Numbered from the stretch's first letter, positions 37,513 to 49,768 are shown. The stretch is 64,000 nt of DNA from Rhabditophanes sp. KR3021 (GCA_963281155.1 CAUJLY010000003.1:248001-312000), one strand, 5' to 3'. Numbers and translations are program-made. Notes: generated by a model not told the origin, from the letters alone.

Positions 37513-37612
37513 AGTACAGAAGTCTTCAACAAGTATATCTAAGTATACAAAAGTCTTCAACAAATATCTATCTAAGTATACAAAAGTCTTCAACAAATAT
37601 ATATCTAAGTAT
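37513..37612. repeat. Minisatellite, about 32-bp unit, 3 copies
   Basis: Units of the type agtatacaaaagtcttcaac followed by aaatatctatcta. The matching array in the right arm (56566-56695) has about one more unit. Confidence 0.7.
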
Positions 37613-37619
37613 TTTGTGA

Positions 37620-38878
37620 GTATCAAGTGAATCTTTTTAATTATATCCATATTCTTACTTATTTTTTAATTGTAATATACTCTTGATTTGAATAAACTTG
37701 TTAAATTTTATATCATTAATATAAAATAACAACTAAATGAAAACAATCAAGGTTATTTGCTAAACGTTTCCTGAGATGTATTGTGTAAGTCTTATTTTTA
37801 AGTTATATTGATTAAAACACAATACTTTCTAGATATTAATTAAACACATAATACTTTTAGATTGGAACCAAATGTGTTGGAGATTCCTATCGCTACACAA
37901 AACATTTAGTTGGTTTTATGAATTACTTTGATCCACAGTCATTAATTAAAAGGGAGAGGAATTGAAAGATGAATTGATCGAAGAACCGCTCGCTGGTGAT
38001 CAAATTCATGGGACAAATAAGTCTAGGACTTACTTCAATTAATGTCTAATTTACAACTTAGTATTTATACCTTTTCTGTTAATTAGTATCTTATGGTACA
38101 AATAAAAGTGATCACACAAAATTTATGTAAATTACTTAAATAATGTATAAATCTGCTTTTAATATGTGATTATAATTTTTGTTTGATGAAAATTCCACCT
38201 GAACAGGTTGAACGTTAAAGATTAAAAATGTTACTCATATGCTTTACAAAATCGACGGTGTTCAACATTGAACCTTAGTTTATGATAGCATCTTCCACAA
38301 ATTGATGAACTGACCCTACGTTTTTTTAATCATAGAGGGACATCATGTTATGTTGTTGTGGCCGTATGTATGTACGCAGGCATTTTTATTTTAATAGAAC
38401 GTTTTCAACGCATTTTGATACGCATGTATGTGTCATCCATCCCACATCCACTATCATCACCTCTTCTGTTAACATTTATTTGACGCGTCATCTAATTCTT
38501 ATATTCAGAAAGCAATGAACAAGTGCCCAATGCTAGTGCATGGATCAAATTTGCACTTTACCGTTAAAATATTTGTGTGTGCAAGAGGACTGTTGCACAA
38601 TAATCACCATCCTCCATTTTGATACAATCACTACCATCTTTTTAACTACAACCCCACTATCATGTTCTTCAACTGCTACTATCGTTTTCTTTACCACATC
38701 ACTATCATTTACTTTAGCCACCTCGCTCCAACATTCTTTTACTGTCTGCCCACTTTGCAATCCCCATTTAACTTTACCTCCTTCACATACTGTAAAAAAT
38801 ATAGATAATATAGTTTATTCAAAATTAACACTTCTCGCTATTCATATTTTCCTTACTTGGAATCCATTTAAACATGCC
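37620..38878. other. Arm sequence upstream of the Argonaute gene
   Basis: No gene supported. A 114-codon Thr/Ser-rich frame at 38540-38884 is open in both arms but differs at five residues, far more than the Argonaute protein does, so it is probably not coding. Confidence 0.4.
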
Positions 38879-39060
38879 AACTAATTTTAACTCATTTCAA
38901 CTAATTTTAACTAATTTTAACTAATTTCAACTCAGTTTAACTCATTTCAACTAATTTCAATTAATTTTAACTCATTTCAACTAATTTTAACTAATTTTAA
39001 CTCAGTTTAACTCATTTCAACTAATTTCAATTAATTTTAACTCATTTCAACTCATTTCAG
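38879..39060 (+). promoter_or_regulatory. Decamer array ending in the Argonaute trans-splice acceptor
   Basis: About 18 tandem 10-bp units (aactaatttt, aactcatttc, aactaatttc, aactcagttt), so T-tracts recur every helical turn. The last unit reads ctcatttcag and its AG is 4 nt before the ATG at 39065, which makes the array end serve as a splice acceptor. The right-arm array has about 15 units. Confidence 0.75.
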
Positions 39061-39064
39061 TGCA

Positions 39065-41943
39065 ATGCCACCAACAGGTCCTGTAACTGCACCTGCCCCT
39101 GGTCCACAATTTCCAGATGTTGAAAATGCCTTTAGTAGTGCAGTAAACGATGATATCGCAGCTGCCAACTTTCTTAGAAGTTTATCAGTAACTTAATCTA
39201 CCTTTAAAACAAATGTACAATACTCTTTTAGATTATCAATGAAGACACTCTATTGGCTCCCGCCGTCAAGCCCGGAACTGTCGGTGCCGCGATCAAGGCA
39301 AAAACAAACTTCTTTCCACTCCAAAGAACCATTCCTGCCGACCAATGTCAGTTCATTCAATACGATGTCGAAATTGTTGGCATCAGAGCGATCACGTTCG
39401 CACCTTTCACCGTTAACAGACGTGTGCTTCCTGATGAGGTCGTTAAGAAGAAGCCAGAGTAACTTTTTCATCCCTTCTCACTTCATTATGTCCCTTTTAG
39501 CTTTTTCCGCGTACTCAGACACGTCCGCCATCTCAAGATCTGGAACATTATTGAAAGCGAGTTGATCAAGCGCGGGGCATGCCAACCAAACACACTTGTC
39601 TTCGACTTCGATCGGACCATCTATGCCACCAAACCCCTAGCCAACCTTACGGCAAATGATGGTTCCAGCGTCCTTGGACTCCGGGGCATTCAGGTAGCTG
39701 ATTACCCTGAATGTGACCTAGTCGGGGTTGTTGCCTTCAACTTCAACTTCCAATCCGTCAAAGCAGGCACCACAAAAGACCTCCAACAAGGGGGCCATTA
39801 CTTGGAGGTTTTGACGAGGATGAGTATCAACAAAAGACCCGCCGACTTCGCCTCTTATGAAAAAGGAAAGGTCTACCTGATGCAACCCGAGCAAGCTAAA
39901 TTTACCGCTGACGACATGCCGCAATTGCCAGAAGGCAAGTATCTCGGCATTGGATTCCAACAAGCCATCCGCGCCTACTCCGACACCACCAACCCAGACG
40001 CATCGGGCCTTGCTATCGTCGTAGATCAGAAGAAGACAGCCTTCCATGGTTGCGAAGAAGTGTCGAGTAAGTACGAAAAACTGCTTTACAACCCTCGTGG
40101 GGGATTGAAGCCTTTCACTGGTTCGACTGCTCTCATGGTCATCAACAACTTACGGGGCCTTGTTGTTTACCCCAAACATATGAATGGCAAGACCATCATC
40201 ATCACTGGGGTCTCTACTCAAACTGCTCGTCAAAAGACTTTCCTTTTGGGAGAGAGGAGCATCAGTGTTTATGACTACTTCTATGAGAAGTACCAAATCA
40301 CTCTGGCTTATCCGGACTACCCCTTGATTGAATTCAAGACGTACAAGAAGGAGACTGACAAACTGGAGGTCAACTATATGCCAATGGAACAAGCTTATAT
40401 TGCTGACTACCAGAGAGTTAGGCAAAAAGCCCAGACGCCCGATCAGATCGCCGCCATGATAAAGGCGTGTGCGACTGTTCCAGCCAAAAGAGCCAAGGAG
40501 ATCGAGAACATCCTCAACTATTGTGGCTTGTCCGAGGACAAGTACTTGGAAGCGGCAGGATTCAAGCCAACCACCAAGATGCTTACCATTCCCGGAAGAA
40601 AACTGCCCGGTCCCAACATCGTCTACTTCAACAACTCGACTGTTAAAGCAAGCACTGAAAATGGAACCTTCGTGTCTGGCAAATCGGACAAATTTATCAA
40701 GCCAGCCGTCCTCACCAACTGGGCCGCCTACTACTTTGCCGATCAGGGAAAGTATGCGTTGAGTGAAGGAAAGATGTGGGACTTCTTGGGGCAATTCAAA
40801 AAGGTCTGTACCTCGCGTGGAATGGAAGTTGCTGATTGCTACGAATTGAAAGTCGTCAGGCCTGATCCACAATCATTAAAAGCTCTCTTCGACTACTTGA
40901 AACAAGCCAACACCGAGTTTGCTTTCTTTTTCTCCCCGACGAAGGTCCAAGACATGCATCAATTGATCAAGTACAACGAAATTCAAAGTGGCATCCCAAC
41001 CCAAGACCTCAGGCACAAGACTGCTTCTGATGTCGTTGACGGCAGGAAGATCAGAACTCTGGAGAACATCATCATGAAATCGAATGTCAAATTGGGGGGA
41101 TTCAACTACTCCATCTCCATTAAGCATGCCAATGCTGAGCTTCTTCATGGCGATCTTTTGACTATCGGAGTCACTTCCAACATCAACAATCTTTTCATGA
41201 GTGACAATGTTGTTACTGTTGGCTACTCGGCTAGTTCTGTCGGCCTTCCCACTGAATTCGTCGGGGACTTCCTCAATATGGACTTGAAGAGACTTGGAGA
41301 TCCTGCCTTCTGGAAGAAAGTGTTGGACCAGACTGTCCAAATGTATCTTGAGACGCATGGGGGGAACCAGCCAAAGGAGGTTCTCATCTATCGCCTTGGG
41401 TCAGGGGGCGAAGGAAGCTTTATCAAGTTTGCAAGATTCGATTGCTCTGTCATTGAGCATTACATGGCAGCGAATATGCCAAACACTAAATTTTCATTCG
41501 TTGTTTGTGAGAAGAAGGCTTCCATCAGATTCTTCAAGAACGTCATTTGTGGTGTTAAAGCCGCCGAGCAAAATATCACTCCTGGGACAGTCATCGACAG
41601 CTGCATTACTTCGGACATGTTCGAGTTCTGGCTGACCAGTCACATGGCTATTCAAGGCTCTGCGAACACGGCCCACTACGTCGTCATCAGAAACGACACC
41701 GACTTGACTTCCGACTCCATCCAAGCCATCACCAACGCCCTTGCCTACGGATACCAAATCGTCGGCTCCCCCGTCTCCATCCCTGCTCCTCTCTACATCG
41801 CCGACCAGTACTGCGAGAGAGGCAAAAATCTCCTGGCTGCCTTCAGGGAAATGGAACGTCGCGAGCCATTCGACATCGACCTGGACAACCTCAACTTCCA
41901 CAGCGCCCCCAATTTTCTGAAGCACAAGCGAACAAATGCTTGA
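39065..41943 (+). CDS. WAGO-type Argonaute, intact left copy
   Basis: Three exons (39065-39187, 39232-39458, 39501-41943) encode 930 aa. A Pro-rich N-terminus starts MPPTGPVTAPAPGPQFPDVE. A PAZ region follows and ends in SVYDYFYEKYQITLAYPDYP. The linker is YQRVRQKAQTPDQIAAMIKA, and a PIWI domain spans about 580-905 with QGSANTAHYVVIRND and GSPVSIPAPLYIADQYCERG. In the catalytic tetrad the first Asp is replaced by Thr675 (TIGVTSN) and the second by Leu749 (YRLGSGGEG); His842 remains. It should bind small RNA but not cleave, as in the nematode WAGO clade, although clade membership needs a tree. The coding part is much richer in GC (39601-39660 is 50%) than its surroundings. Confidence 0.9.
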
Positions 41944-42168
41944 TTGGAGCTATTTTGGATTTTAAAATATTATAGTATATATACTTTTGTAATAATAATG
42001 CCCTAATGGGCATACATAAACTACCTATATGTTTAATTGAATAATATTGAAGTGTAATAAATTCTGCACTTTATCATGTGTTTTTCAATTGTTTTTATAC
42101 TTAAAATTACTTTATTTCATGTACATTTTTGATTCTTTTGAAGTAAAAATTTAGAATAACTTGATCTC

Positions 42169-42325
42169 CTTTCAACTTAATAAACTAAATTGACGTTCAA
42201 GATCCTTTTTGTCTTTAATACCTTTCAACTTAATAAACTAAATTGGCGTTCAACATTCTTTTTGTCTTTAATACCTTTCAACGTAATAAACTAAATTGAC
42301 CTTCAACATTCTTTTTGTACTCAAC
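42169..42325. repeat. 53-bp tandem repeat, about 3 copies, left arm only
   Basis: Units start at 42169, 42222 and 42275 (ctttcaacttaataaactaa, then attgacgttc...). The corresponding place in the right arm (about 52010-52070) has a single unit. Confidence 0.75.
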
Positions 42326-42488
42326 CATCTTTTTATTGAAACGTGCCACTATCCAATCTATGCCAAGTTAAGGAATGATTGAGGTGTGAATCTATTCTTA
42401 GGTAATGAAAAACTTAGCGTATAAATATACCATCTTGATTGGTTTGACTAAAGACTAAGACAGATGTGTGGCTTAACACTATCTGCTT

Positions 42489-43162
42489 GAGTAATTGAGA
42501 TGTTTATGGAATTAAAGAGTTTCACACCGCTTTTCGCTATCTAAAAGTATTCCAAGGCCATTTAGAAGGGTGGAATATTACTTGAATTAAGCAGCTTAGA
42601 TAAAACAGGACATATATTGAATTCATTAGACAGATAAAGCATATGCGAAAATAGAATTTATATGGCTAAATCATAATTAATCCAATTATTTTGAGTATTT
42701 GTGAAGTTTATTACGTAACTAATTCCCATCCCAAAAAAGCAGTACTAAATAATATTTATACCAAGTACTAGAACATGTCTATTAGTTTAAAATAAATGCA
42801 ATCTTCAAAGGACTATATGTATGATTTTGTACACGAAAAATGACATGTCAAAAAAGTAATAGCATTCAGGTTTTGATATTCCGTTGACACTGCTAAATAA
42901 TCATAATTGAAAGACGGAAGTTGTTAATTATAAAAACCTCCTTGAATAAATGCCAATCGCGTTATTTTTATATTAAATCAAACTGAATCCAACTCATGCC
43001 ACCTGTTAACTGTTGTTCTAGACAGATTAATCCAAACACTATGGATTAACTCACAACAAAGTTATTATCCCCAATTATCTGCTACTTAAAATCACAGACA
43101 AAACAAGTTGTGATTAAATCATTTTTATTACAAACGCAAAAACAAATTAAATAATAATACTT
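42489..43162. other. Spacer region next to the left arm
   Basis: AT-rich, no gene seen. Confidence 0.4.
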
Positions 43163-43699
43163 TTATGGTTTTTTGCATTCTTTGGTGCTGATACATTCGT
43201 TATTTTTTCCACGAACGAATCCTTTGTCGAAAGAGCAAGTACATGCAGCTGCCTTTTGTTTTTTGATACACATATGTCTCAATAATCTAGTGTGACACGT
43301 TCTTTCGCAGTCATTTCCTTGAAAATCATAATTTTCGTTGGTTGGGCATGGAATAGCGGGATTAGGCTCACCGACGGCGATTCTTTTTGGTCTGTTGATG
43401 GGACAATCGGCTTTTAAAATGCATTTGCCGTCCTCGCTATTTGCATGGTCTCCCATACAATAACAGCCTGGTGGCATACACATCATAACACACATTTTGG
43501 GGTTATCTCCATCGCTACATTGAGGTGGACAAGCACTCCCACACTCAGTATAAGTTCTATTTCCCGAACATTCAACGGCAGAATTTTCCAATGTCGGAGT
43601 GTGGATATCAGCAACAGCCAAACCAATCAAACTAACAATAATCTAAAGAAACAATTAAACAATTCATAAAAAATACTAACTTACAATTTTTCCGATCAT
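43163..43699 (-). CDS. Secreted protein with two TIL (trypsin-inhibitor-like) domains
   Basis: Exon 1 is only 15 nt (43699-43685, MIGKI); exon 2 is 43642-43163. The 164-aa product has a signal peptide ending near LIGLAVA. A first ten-cysteine TIL domain runs from CSGNRTYTEC to ILKADC. A second cysteine-rich domain runs from CPTNENYDFQ to STKEC, with altered spacing. TIL proteins often inhibit serine proteases, but the reactive loop cannot be assigned here. First of three adjacent TIL genes with the same exon plan. Confidence 0.8.
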
Positions 43700-44170
43700 T
43701 TCAAATAAAATGATTTAAAAGGATCACTTGTCCTATAAATATCATACAATAAGGGCGTTTCAATGTTAAATTGTGTGAATAAAAAACATTCAAAATCTTC
43801 ACAAACAACAAGTTAACCTTTATATGTTAACATTTTCTATTTGCCAATTACTTATTTTCAAATGACGTGCATACAGATGTAAAGTGTGTGGTGTGAATGT
43901 AAGTGAATCAAAGGTTAACAAAATCGAGAACCAAGGTTGCATAGATTATAGTTTGTGAATATCATTAAACACATTTATCAAATAATCGTTGAGTAATTAT
44001 ATGCTTTGAATCGACTGTTTATTTACAATGACTAATCAAACCTATTATTTAGTAGTGTCTAAAAAATTGGATCATAGTCAATACATTTAATGTTTAGAGT
44101 ACACGGAAGTTTATTTAATAAATTTGATACAATTCATGTTTAAAACAAATATTTGTTTATTGAATTGTTT
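43700..44170. other. Intergenic between TIL genes
   Basis: 470 bp of AT-rich sequence, no gene seen. Confidence 0.4.
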
Positions 44171-44853
44171 TCAATTTTTCGGACAGTCATTTCTTTTGAT
44201 GCAAGTACCACCTAATTGTGTTAATGCAAATTCACCGGTGCAATAGCAACCAGCTTTTCCACATGATTGGGGACAGAGAGAATACTGAATTCCACACATG
44301 CTTACACATCCTGGTCCACATTCCATATAAACTTCATTTGTTGGGCATGTCAACGGTTTAAAAGCATGCATAACAACATCTGTTAGGAGACGTGGTTCTG
44401 ATTCTCTTTTTTGTCTAGGTTTGAGAGTAGTCTTGAGTAGTACTGCCGAAAAACGTGGATCTGAATCTCTCTTTTGTCTAGGTTTGAGAGTAGTCTTGAG
44501 TAGTACTGCCGAAAAACGTGGATCTGAATCTCTCTTTTGTCTAGGTTTGAGAGTAGTCTTGAGTAGTACTGCCGAAAAACGTGGATCTGAATCTCTCTTT
44601 TGTCTAGGTTTGAGAGTAGTCTTGAGTAGTACTGCCGAAAAACGTGGATCTGAATCTCTCTTTTGTCTAGGTTTGAGAGTAGTCTTGAGCTCTATTGCCA
44701 AAGAACGTGGATCTGAATTCCTCTTGTCTCTTTCAAGGCCGACTATCTTTTTTTGTTCCGCCATCAAAAACACAGCCAACGAAGCAAATATAATCTGCAA
44801 ATCAATTATCGTAAAATAACCGAACTAAGGCAACTTACCACTTGAACCTTCAT
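44171..44853 (-). CDS. Secreted protein: tandem RQKR-bounded peptides plus a TIL domain
   Basis: Exon 1 is 15 nt (44853-44839, MKVQV); exon 2 is 44794-44171; 212 aa. The signal peptide (IIFASLAVFLMA) is followed by a dibasic DKR, a divergent repeat (NSDPRSLAIELKTTLKP), four identical copies of DSDPRFSAVLLKTTLKP, and a divergent ESEPRLLTDVVMHAF. RQKR follows each of the five complete repeats. R-x-K-R is the furin-type processing site, so the middle resembles a multi-peptide precursor. The C-terminus is one TIL domain with ten cysteines (CPTNEVYMEC to KRNDC). Release of the peptides is inference. Neighbouring TIL genes lack the repeats. Confidence 0.78.
44395..44720. repeat. 63-bp coding tandem repeat
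   Basis: Near-identical 63-bp units inside the preceding gene, each encoding 21 residues and keeping the frame. The central four copies are practically identical in DNA, which points to recent expansion or homogenisation. Confidence 0.9.
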
Positions 44854-45126
44854 TTTAGAAAATAGAAAAATTTCATTTATCTTCGCGAATGGTTCTGTTA
44901 AATAGTATTTCTGATAAGGCGTGTTTAAACTTGATTTATGATCATGCAAAATGTGTGTAAGATATGGCGTTAATTTAACCAAATTAGAGATGAATTTTCG
45001 GGACAATCTCACTATGAAGGAGTATAAAGGATGATTCTTGATACTTTTTTAAGATTACAAACAAATCGAATTTACTGTATTTAATGAAGAGAAACACATT
45101 TGTTAAAAGATATGAATGAAATGTTT

Positions 45127-45610
45127 TTAGATAGGTACGCATGAACTTCTCAAAATACATTTTCCACCTTCCTTCTCCAAAGCGTAGTCTCCGGTACAAT
45201 AACAAGCTCTTGGCCTACAATATTCTCTGCAACCAACATGATCAGTCCCACAAATATTCTTACAGCTCGGCCCACACTCCAACCAAACTTCATTTTGAGG
45301 GCAAGGGAAAGTTGCCCCAACAAGATCACAATCTTTTTTAAGAATGCAATTTCCTTTAGCATCAAGTGCATACTCGTCCCCAAAGCAATAACAACCACTT
45401 TCTCTACAGATCGTGCCACACATCATTTGTTCGTGATCACTGCATTTAGCTTCACAACCCCCGCAATTGAAGTAAGTCTTGTTTCCGGTGCATACTACGA
45501 GATTCGGTGGAACATCACTTGCTCCCAAAAAGGAAATCAAGACAAGCAAAATAACCTGCAAATAATTGTTAAAAAGTATCATTTAGTAAACTTACTACTT
45601 CAAGCTTCAT
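45127..45610 (-). CDS. Secreted protein with two TIL domains
   Basis: Exon 1 is 15 nt (45610-45596, MKLEV); exon 2 is 45555-45127; 147 aa. After a signal peptide (VILLVLISFLGAS) two complete ten-cysteine TIL domains follow, CTGNKTYFNC to KKDC and CPQNEVWLEC to RSSC. The second is close to the TIL domain of the neighbouring peptide-repeat gene. It begins about 300 bp after RBBP4 ends on the same strand. Confidence 0.82.
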
Positions 45611-45913
45611 ATCAACGTAAGAATGAATTTATTTATTGACCACCTTTGTCTTAAATAGCAACCCACTTGCATCTAATTTACCAAAACAAATAATAAATAG
45701 TTCATCTGACCTATAAGAAGTTATTATAAAAACAAATTGATTAAAACAAATCAAAAGACACAATATTTATGAAAAATATTTATTTGCCCAAAACAAATAG
45801 CAAAACATTTGATTTTTGGATGGTGGTAAATTAAAAAGAGTATGTTTTCATAGAGCAAAATTAATTATAAATAAATGGAATTGATTGAAGGTATACTTCT
45901 TGGAAAAATAAAA

Positions 45914-47547
<1,634 letters not shown>

Positions 47548-49137
47548 ATGGTCCTTGTCGAGGCTTATGATATTTTGAGGCCTTTTTATTGTATTTTGAT
47601 ATTGATGCTATTTCGGAAACCTTCCTTTGTTTTCGGTACGAGTGATTTGGCTAATCTCGAAGTAAAAGGATATCGACTTCAGCAATATGACATTGGCGGA
47701 GTCTCTTATGGTAGTCGAGGATGGAAATTGATGCACGAAGGCGGTCGATGGCCGGATGAGATGAAACGGCGTTGCTTCGTCGTCTTTTGGACACATTTAA
47801 TAAATGGCAAATTAAATACGCTACCTAACTACGAATTATCTGGCCTAATTATTATTGTTCCCAGTTCCTTCCAAAATCTGTCTGCTTCCTCATTGAAGAT
47901 ATTCAAAGAATTCGAAACAAAACTAAAAACCTTATCTACTCCCATGGCAATATACTTCATCAGAGACTCTGCGCAAGTCAGACAAATAGCCGCAAACGTC
48001 GACTCCACCATACCTAGAGCAACAGATTCCTATTGGAAACAAATATTCAATTCTGTTACGGGTGATAGTTACTTCATAGCAACCAAAAATCAATTAAAAA
48101 ATAATAGCTTGGTTGCTTTTCAAATGACTAATATTATTGGCAAATTAGCGTGCAAATTTTCTAAACCTAAGACTATTTTGATTGTTGCTTATTATGATTC
48201 GAATTCTGTCATACCGGGATTGTCAAATTCAGTTGACTCGAATGGGAGTGGTGTCGTTGCTTTAATTGAGTTGATGGCTGTTTTGAAAAAGTTTTATTTT
48301 AATGCGAAGGCTTCTCCGAGGTATGATATTGTTTTTATGTTGTCTGCTGGTGGAAAGTTCAATTATCAAGGTTCTAGAAATTATCTCGACAATTTGGACG
48401 ATGGCAAAAAGTTGGACTTAGTTATTTGTTTGGATTCGATTGGTAAGAAACAACCAATGAATGTCCACTTATCTAAATTACCTTCGGACAAGACTGCAAT
48501 GCATAAGTTTATCAAGGAGCTAAAAGCTTTTTCACCTAATAAAGAACTTAACATTATCCGTAAGCCGATTAATAGGAAGCATTCAAAGTTGGCGTGGGAA
48601 CATGAAATATATAATATGAAGCAGATTCCAGCTTTTACACTATCACATTACGAAGCTCATGACGATCCAGCAAAAGATTCTGTACTTGATGAAAGCATTC
48701 ATATCGACGCATTAAAAGCAAATATAAAAACCATAGCTGAAAGTTTACTATCCTTTATGTTCAACCTCCCCAAAGAAACTTGCAATCAAGACAACTGTTC
48801 AATCCTCAGCGAAGCAGCCATATCAACCGACCGACTCCAATCCATCTCCAACTTAACAAACTCAATGTCACGAGCGATCTCATCAAATCAAAATGTTCTC
48901 ATAGAGGAATTATCCAATCTAATGGACTTCTACACAAACACCAACCTCAACACCACCAAATTGGAACCCCTCTTCTATACTTTCTATGACATCCCTGAAG
49001 ACACAATTTATTTCATCAAAACCAAAGCTTACTTCTACGAACCATACATTGGATCTCTCTTCTTTGTTTACTTGTTCTTGATTTACAATTATGCAAGCAA
49101 GCTGCATGACTTTTTAATTTATCTTACTACAAAATGA
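47548..49137 (+). CDS. NCLN: Nicalin, ER membrane protein
   Basis: A single exon of 529 aa. An N-terminal signal/anchor segment is followed by YRLQQYDIGGVSYGSRG. The peptidase-like fold has IVAYYDSNSV, DSNGSGVVALIEL, SAGGKFNYQGSRNYL, LAWEHEIYNMKQIPAFTLSH and a C-terminal transmembrane segment near residue 505. Nicalin works with NOMO and TMEM147 in multipass membrane-protein insertion at the ER, and lacks the metal ligands of true aminopeptidases. The stop is 93 bp from the convergent CISD3 gene. Confidence 0.92.
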   Translation: MVLVEAYDILRPFYCILILMLFRKPSFVFGTSDLANLEVKGYRLQQYDIGGVSYGSRGWKLMHEGGRWPDEMKRRCFVVFWTHLINGKLNTLPNYELSGLIIIVPSSFQNLSASSLKIFKEFETKLKTLSTPMAIYFIRDSAQVRQIAANVDSTIPRATDSYWKQIFNSVTGDSYFIATKNQLKNNSLVAFQMTNIIGKLACKFSKPKTILIVAYYDSNSVIPGLSNSVDSNGSGVVALIELMAVLKKFYFNAKASPRYDIVFMLSAGGKFNYQGSRNYLDNLDDGKKLDLVICLDSIGKKQPMNVHLSKLPSDKTAMHKFIKELKAFSPNKELNIIRKPINRKHSKLAWEHEIYNMKQIPAFTLSHYEAHDDPAKDSVLDESIHIDALKANIKTIAESLLSFMFNLPKETCNQDNCSILSEAAISTDRLQSISNLTNSMSRAISSNQNVLIEELSNLMDFYTNTNLNTTKLEPLFYTFYDIPEDTIYFIKTKAYFYEPYIGSLFFVYLFLIYNYASKLHDFLIYLTTK

Positions 49138-49230
49138 CATAATATGTAGTGCATTTATTTTAATTAAACGATCTCTTTGAAATAAAAACTTTATTCATCT
49201 AATTAAAAGAAATCCCATTTAACGTTTTCC

Positions 49231-49768
49231 CTACTTTTGAAAACCACCATCTCTTTGCTTGTACCCAAGCTTGCGAGCAACCCCATCATAGACAGGTGAA
49301 TCAGCAAAAATTACACTTGTCGAGGCATTAACATTCTTAGGTATCTTGACGACCTGCAAAACAAATGTCTTTAATAAAGCCAAATGAAAGAACAAACTTA
49401 CGTCCTTGTGAGTTCCATCACAAAGTGGTCTTTTGGAGGTTTGTTTGCAAGCACACATCGAATACTCCCCTGTCTTTTCTACTTGAAATTGGATTGGTCT
49501 GGATGTGGTAAAGCCAGGCGTTTTGTGAGTATTATCACACCAAGGTTGATTTTTTGACAGGCCGCATCCACACCAATTGTAGGTTTTTCCCGTTTCAAGA
49601 GTCACTTTAATGGACTTATGTCCAGCAACTACCCCATTGATTGGCAGCATGTCTGCGGATGGGTTTAGGATTTTGATTTTGTTGGAAGCTGAACGGAACA
49701 GGACCTGGAGATAAGGATAAAAGGATAATTTAATTAATTTAACTTACAGCCAAAGATCGTGTAGCCAT
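49231..49768 (-). CDS. CISD3: CISD3-like mitochondrial protein with two CDGSH iron-sulfur domains
   Basis: Three exons (49768-49748, 49704-49402, 49353-49231) encode 148 aa. The second intron is 48 nt and leaves the frame open, so an unspliced reading exists, but gt/ag ends and homology favour splicing. The N-terminus MATRSLAVLFRSASNKIK is a mitochondrial targeting signal. Two CDGSH motifs are present (CGCGLSKNQPWCDNTH and CACKQTSKRPLCDGTH); each C-C-C-H set binds one 2Fe-2S cluster. Two motifs in one chain is the CISD3 arrangement. Confidence 0.92.

Larger units (their letters stand above)
37306..42488 (+). repeat. Left arm of a large inverted duplication (5.2 kb)
   Basis: The arm is nearly identical to the reverse complement of 51855-56901. 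Identity begins at ctaacaaataac (37306) and ends at ctatctgctt (42488). It contains a truncated F-box-like relic, minisatellites, a decamer array, an intact Argonaute gene and its 3' flank. The arms are separated by 9.37 kb of single-copy sequence. Length differences come mainly from tandem-repeat copy number. Confidence 0.95.

Noticed and set aside
38540..38884. 114-codon frame open in both arms
   Set aside because: It is Thr/Ser low complexity, changes faster than the Argonaute protein, and lacks start context.
38879..39060. Decamer array as a telomere- or satellite-type element
   Set aside because: It is short, degenerate, bound to the Argonaute start in both arms, and not seen elsewhere in the window.
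39718..41925. Long open frames antisense to the left Argonaute (109-240 codons; mirrored in the right copy)
   Set aside because: They are shadows of GC-richer coding sequence. They have no domains, and the sense strand gives a full Argonaute.
44421..44819. 132-codon plus-strand repeat protein
   Set aside because: It is the antisense reading of the 63-bp repeat in the TIL gene, which has a signal peptide, introns and cysteines on the other strand.
49354..49401. Extra 16 residues inside CISD3 in the unspliced reading
   Set aside because: The segment has gt/ag ends, the usual length and AT content, and is absent from the family; it is an intron that happens to be open.
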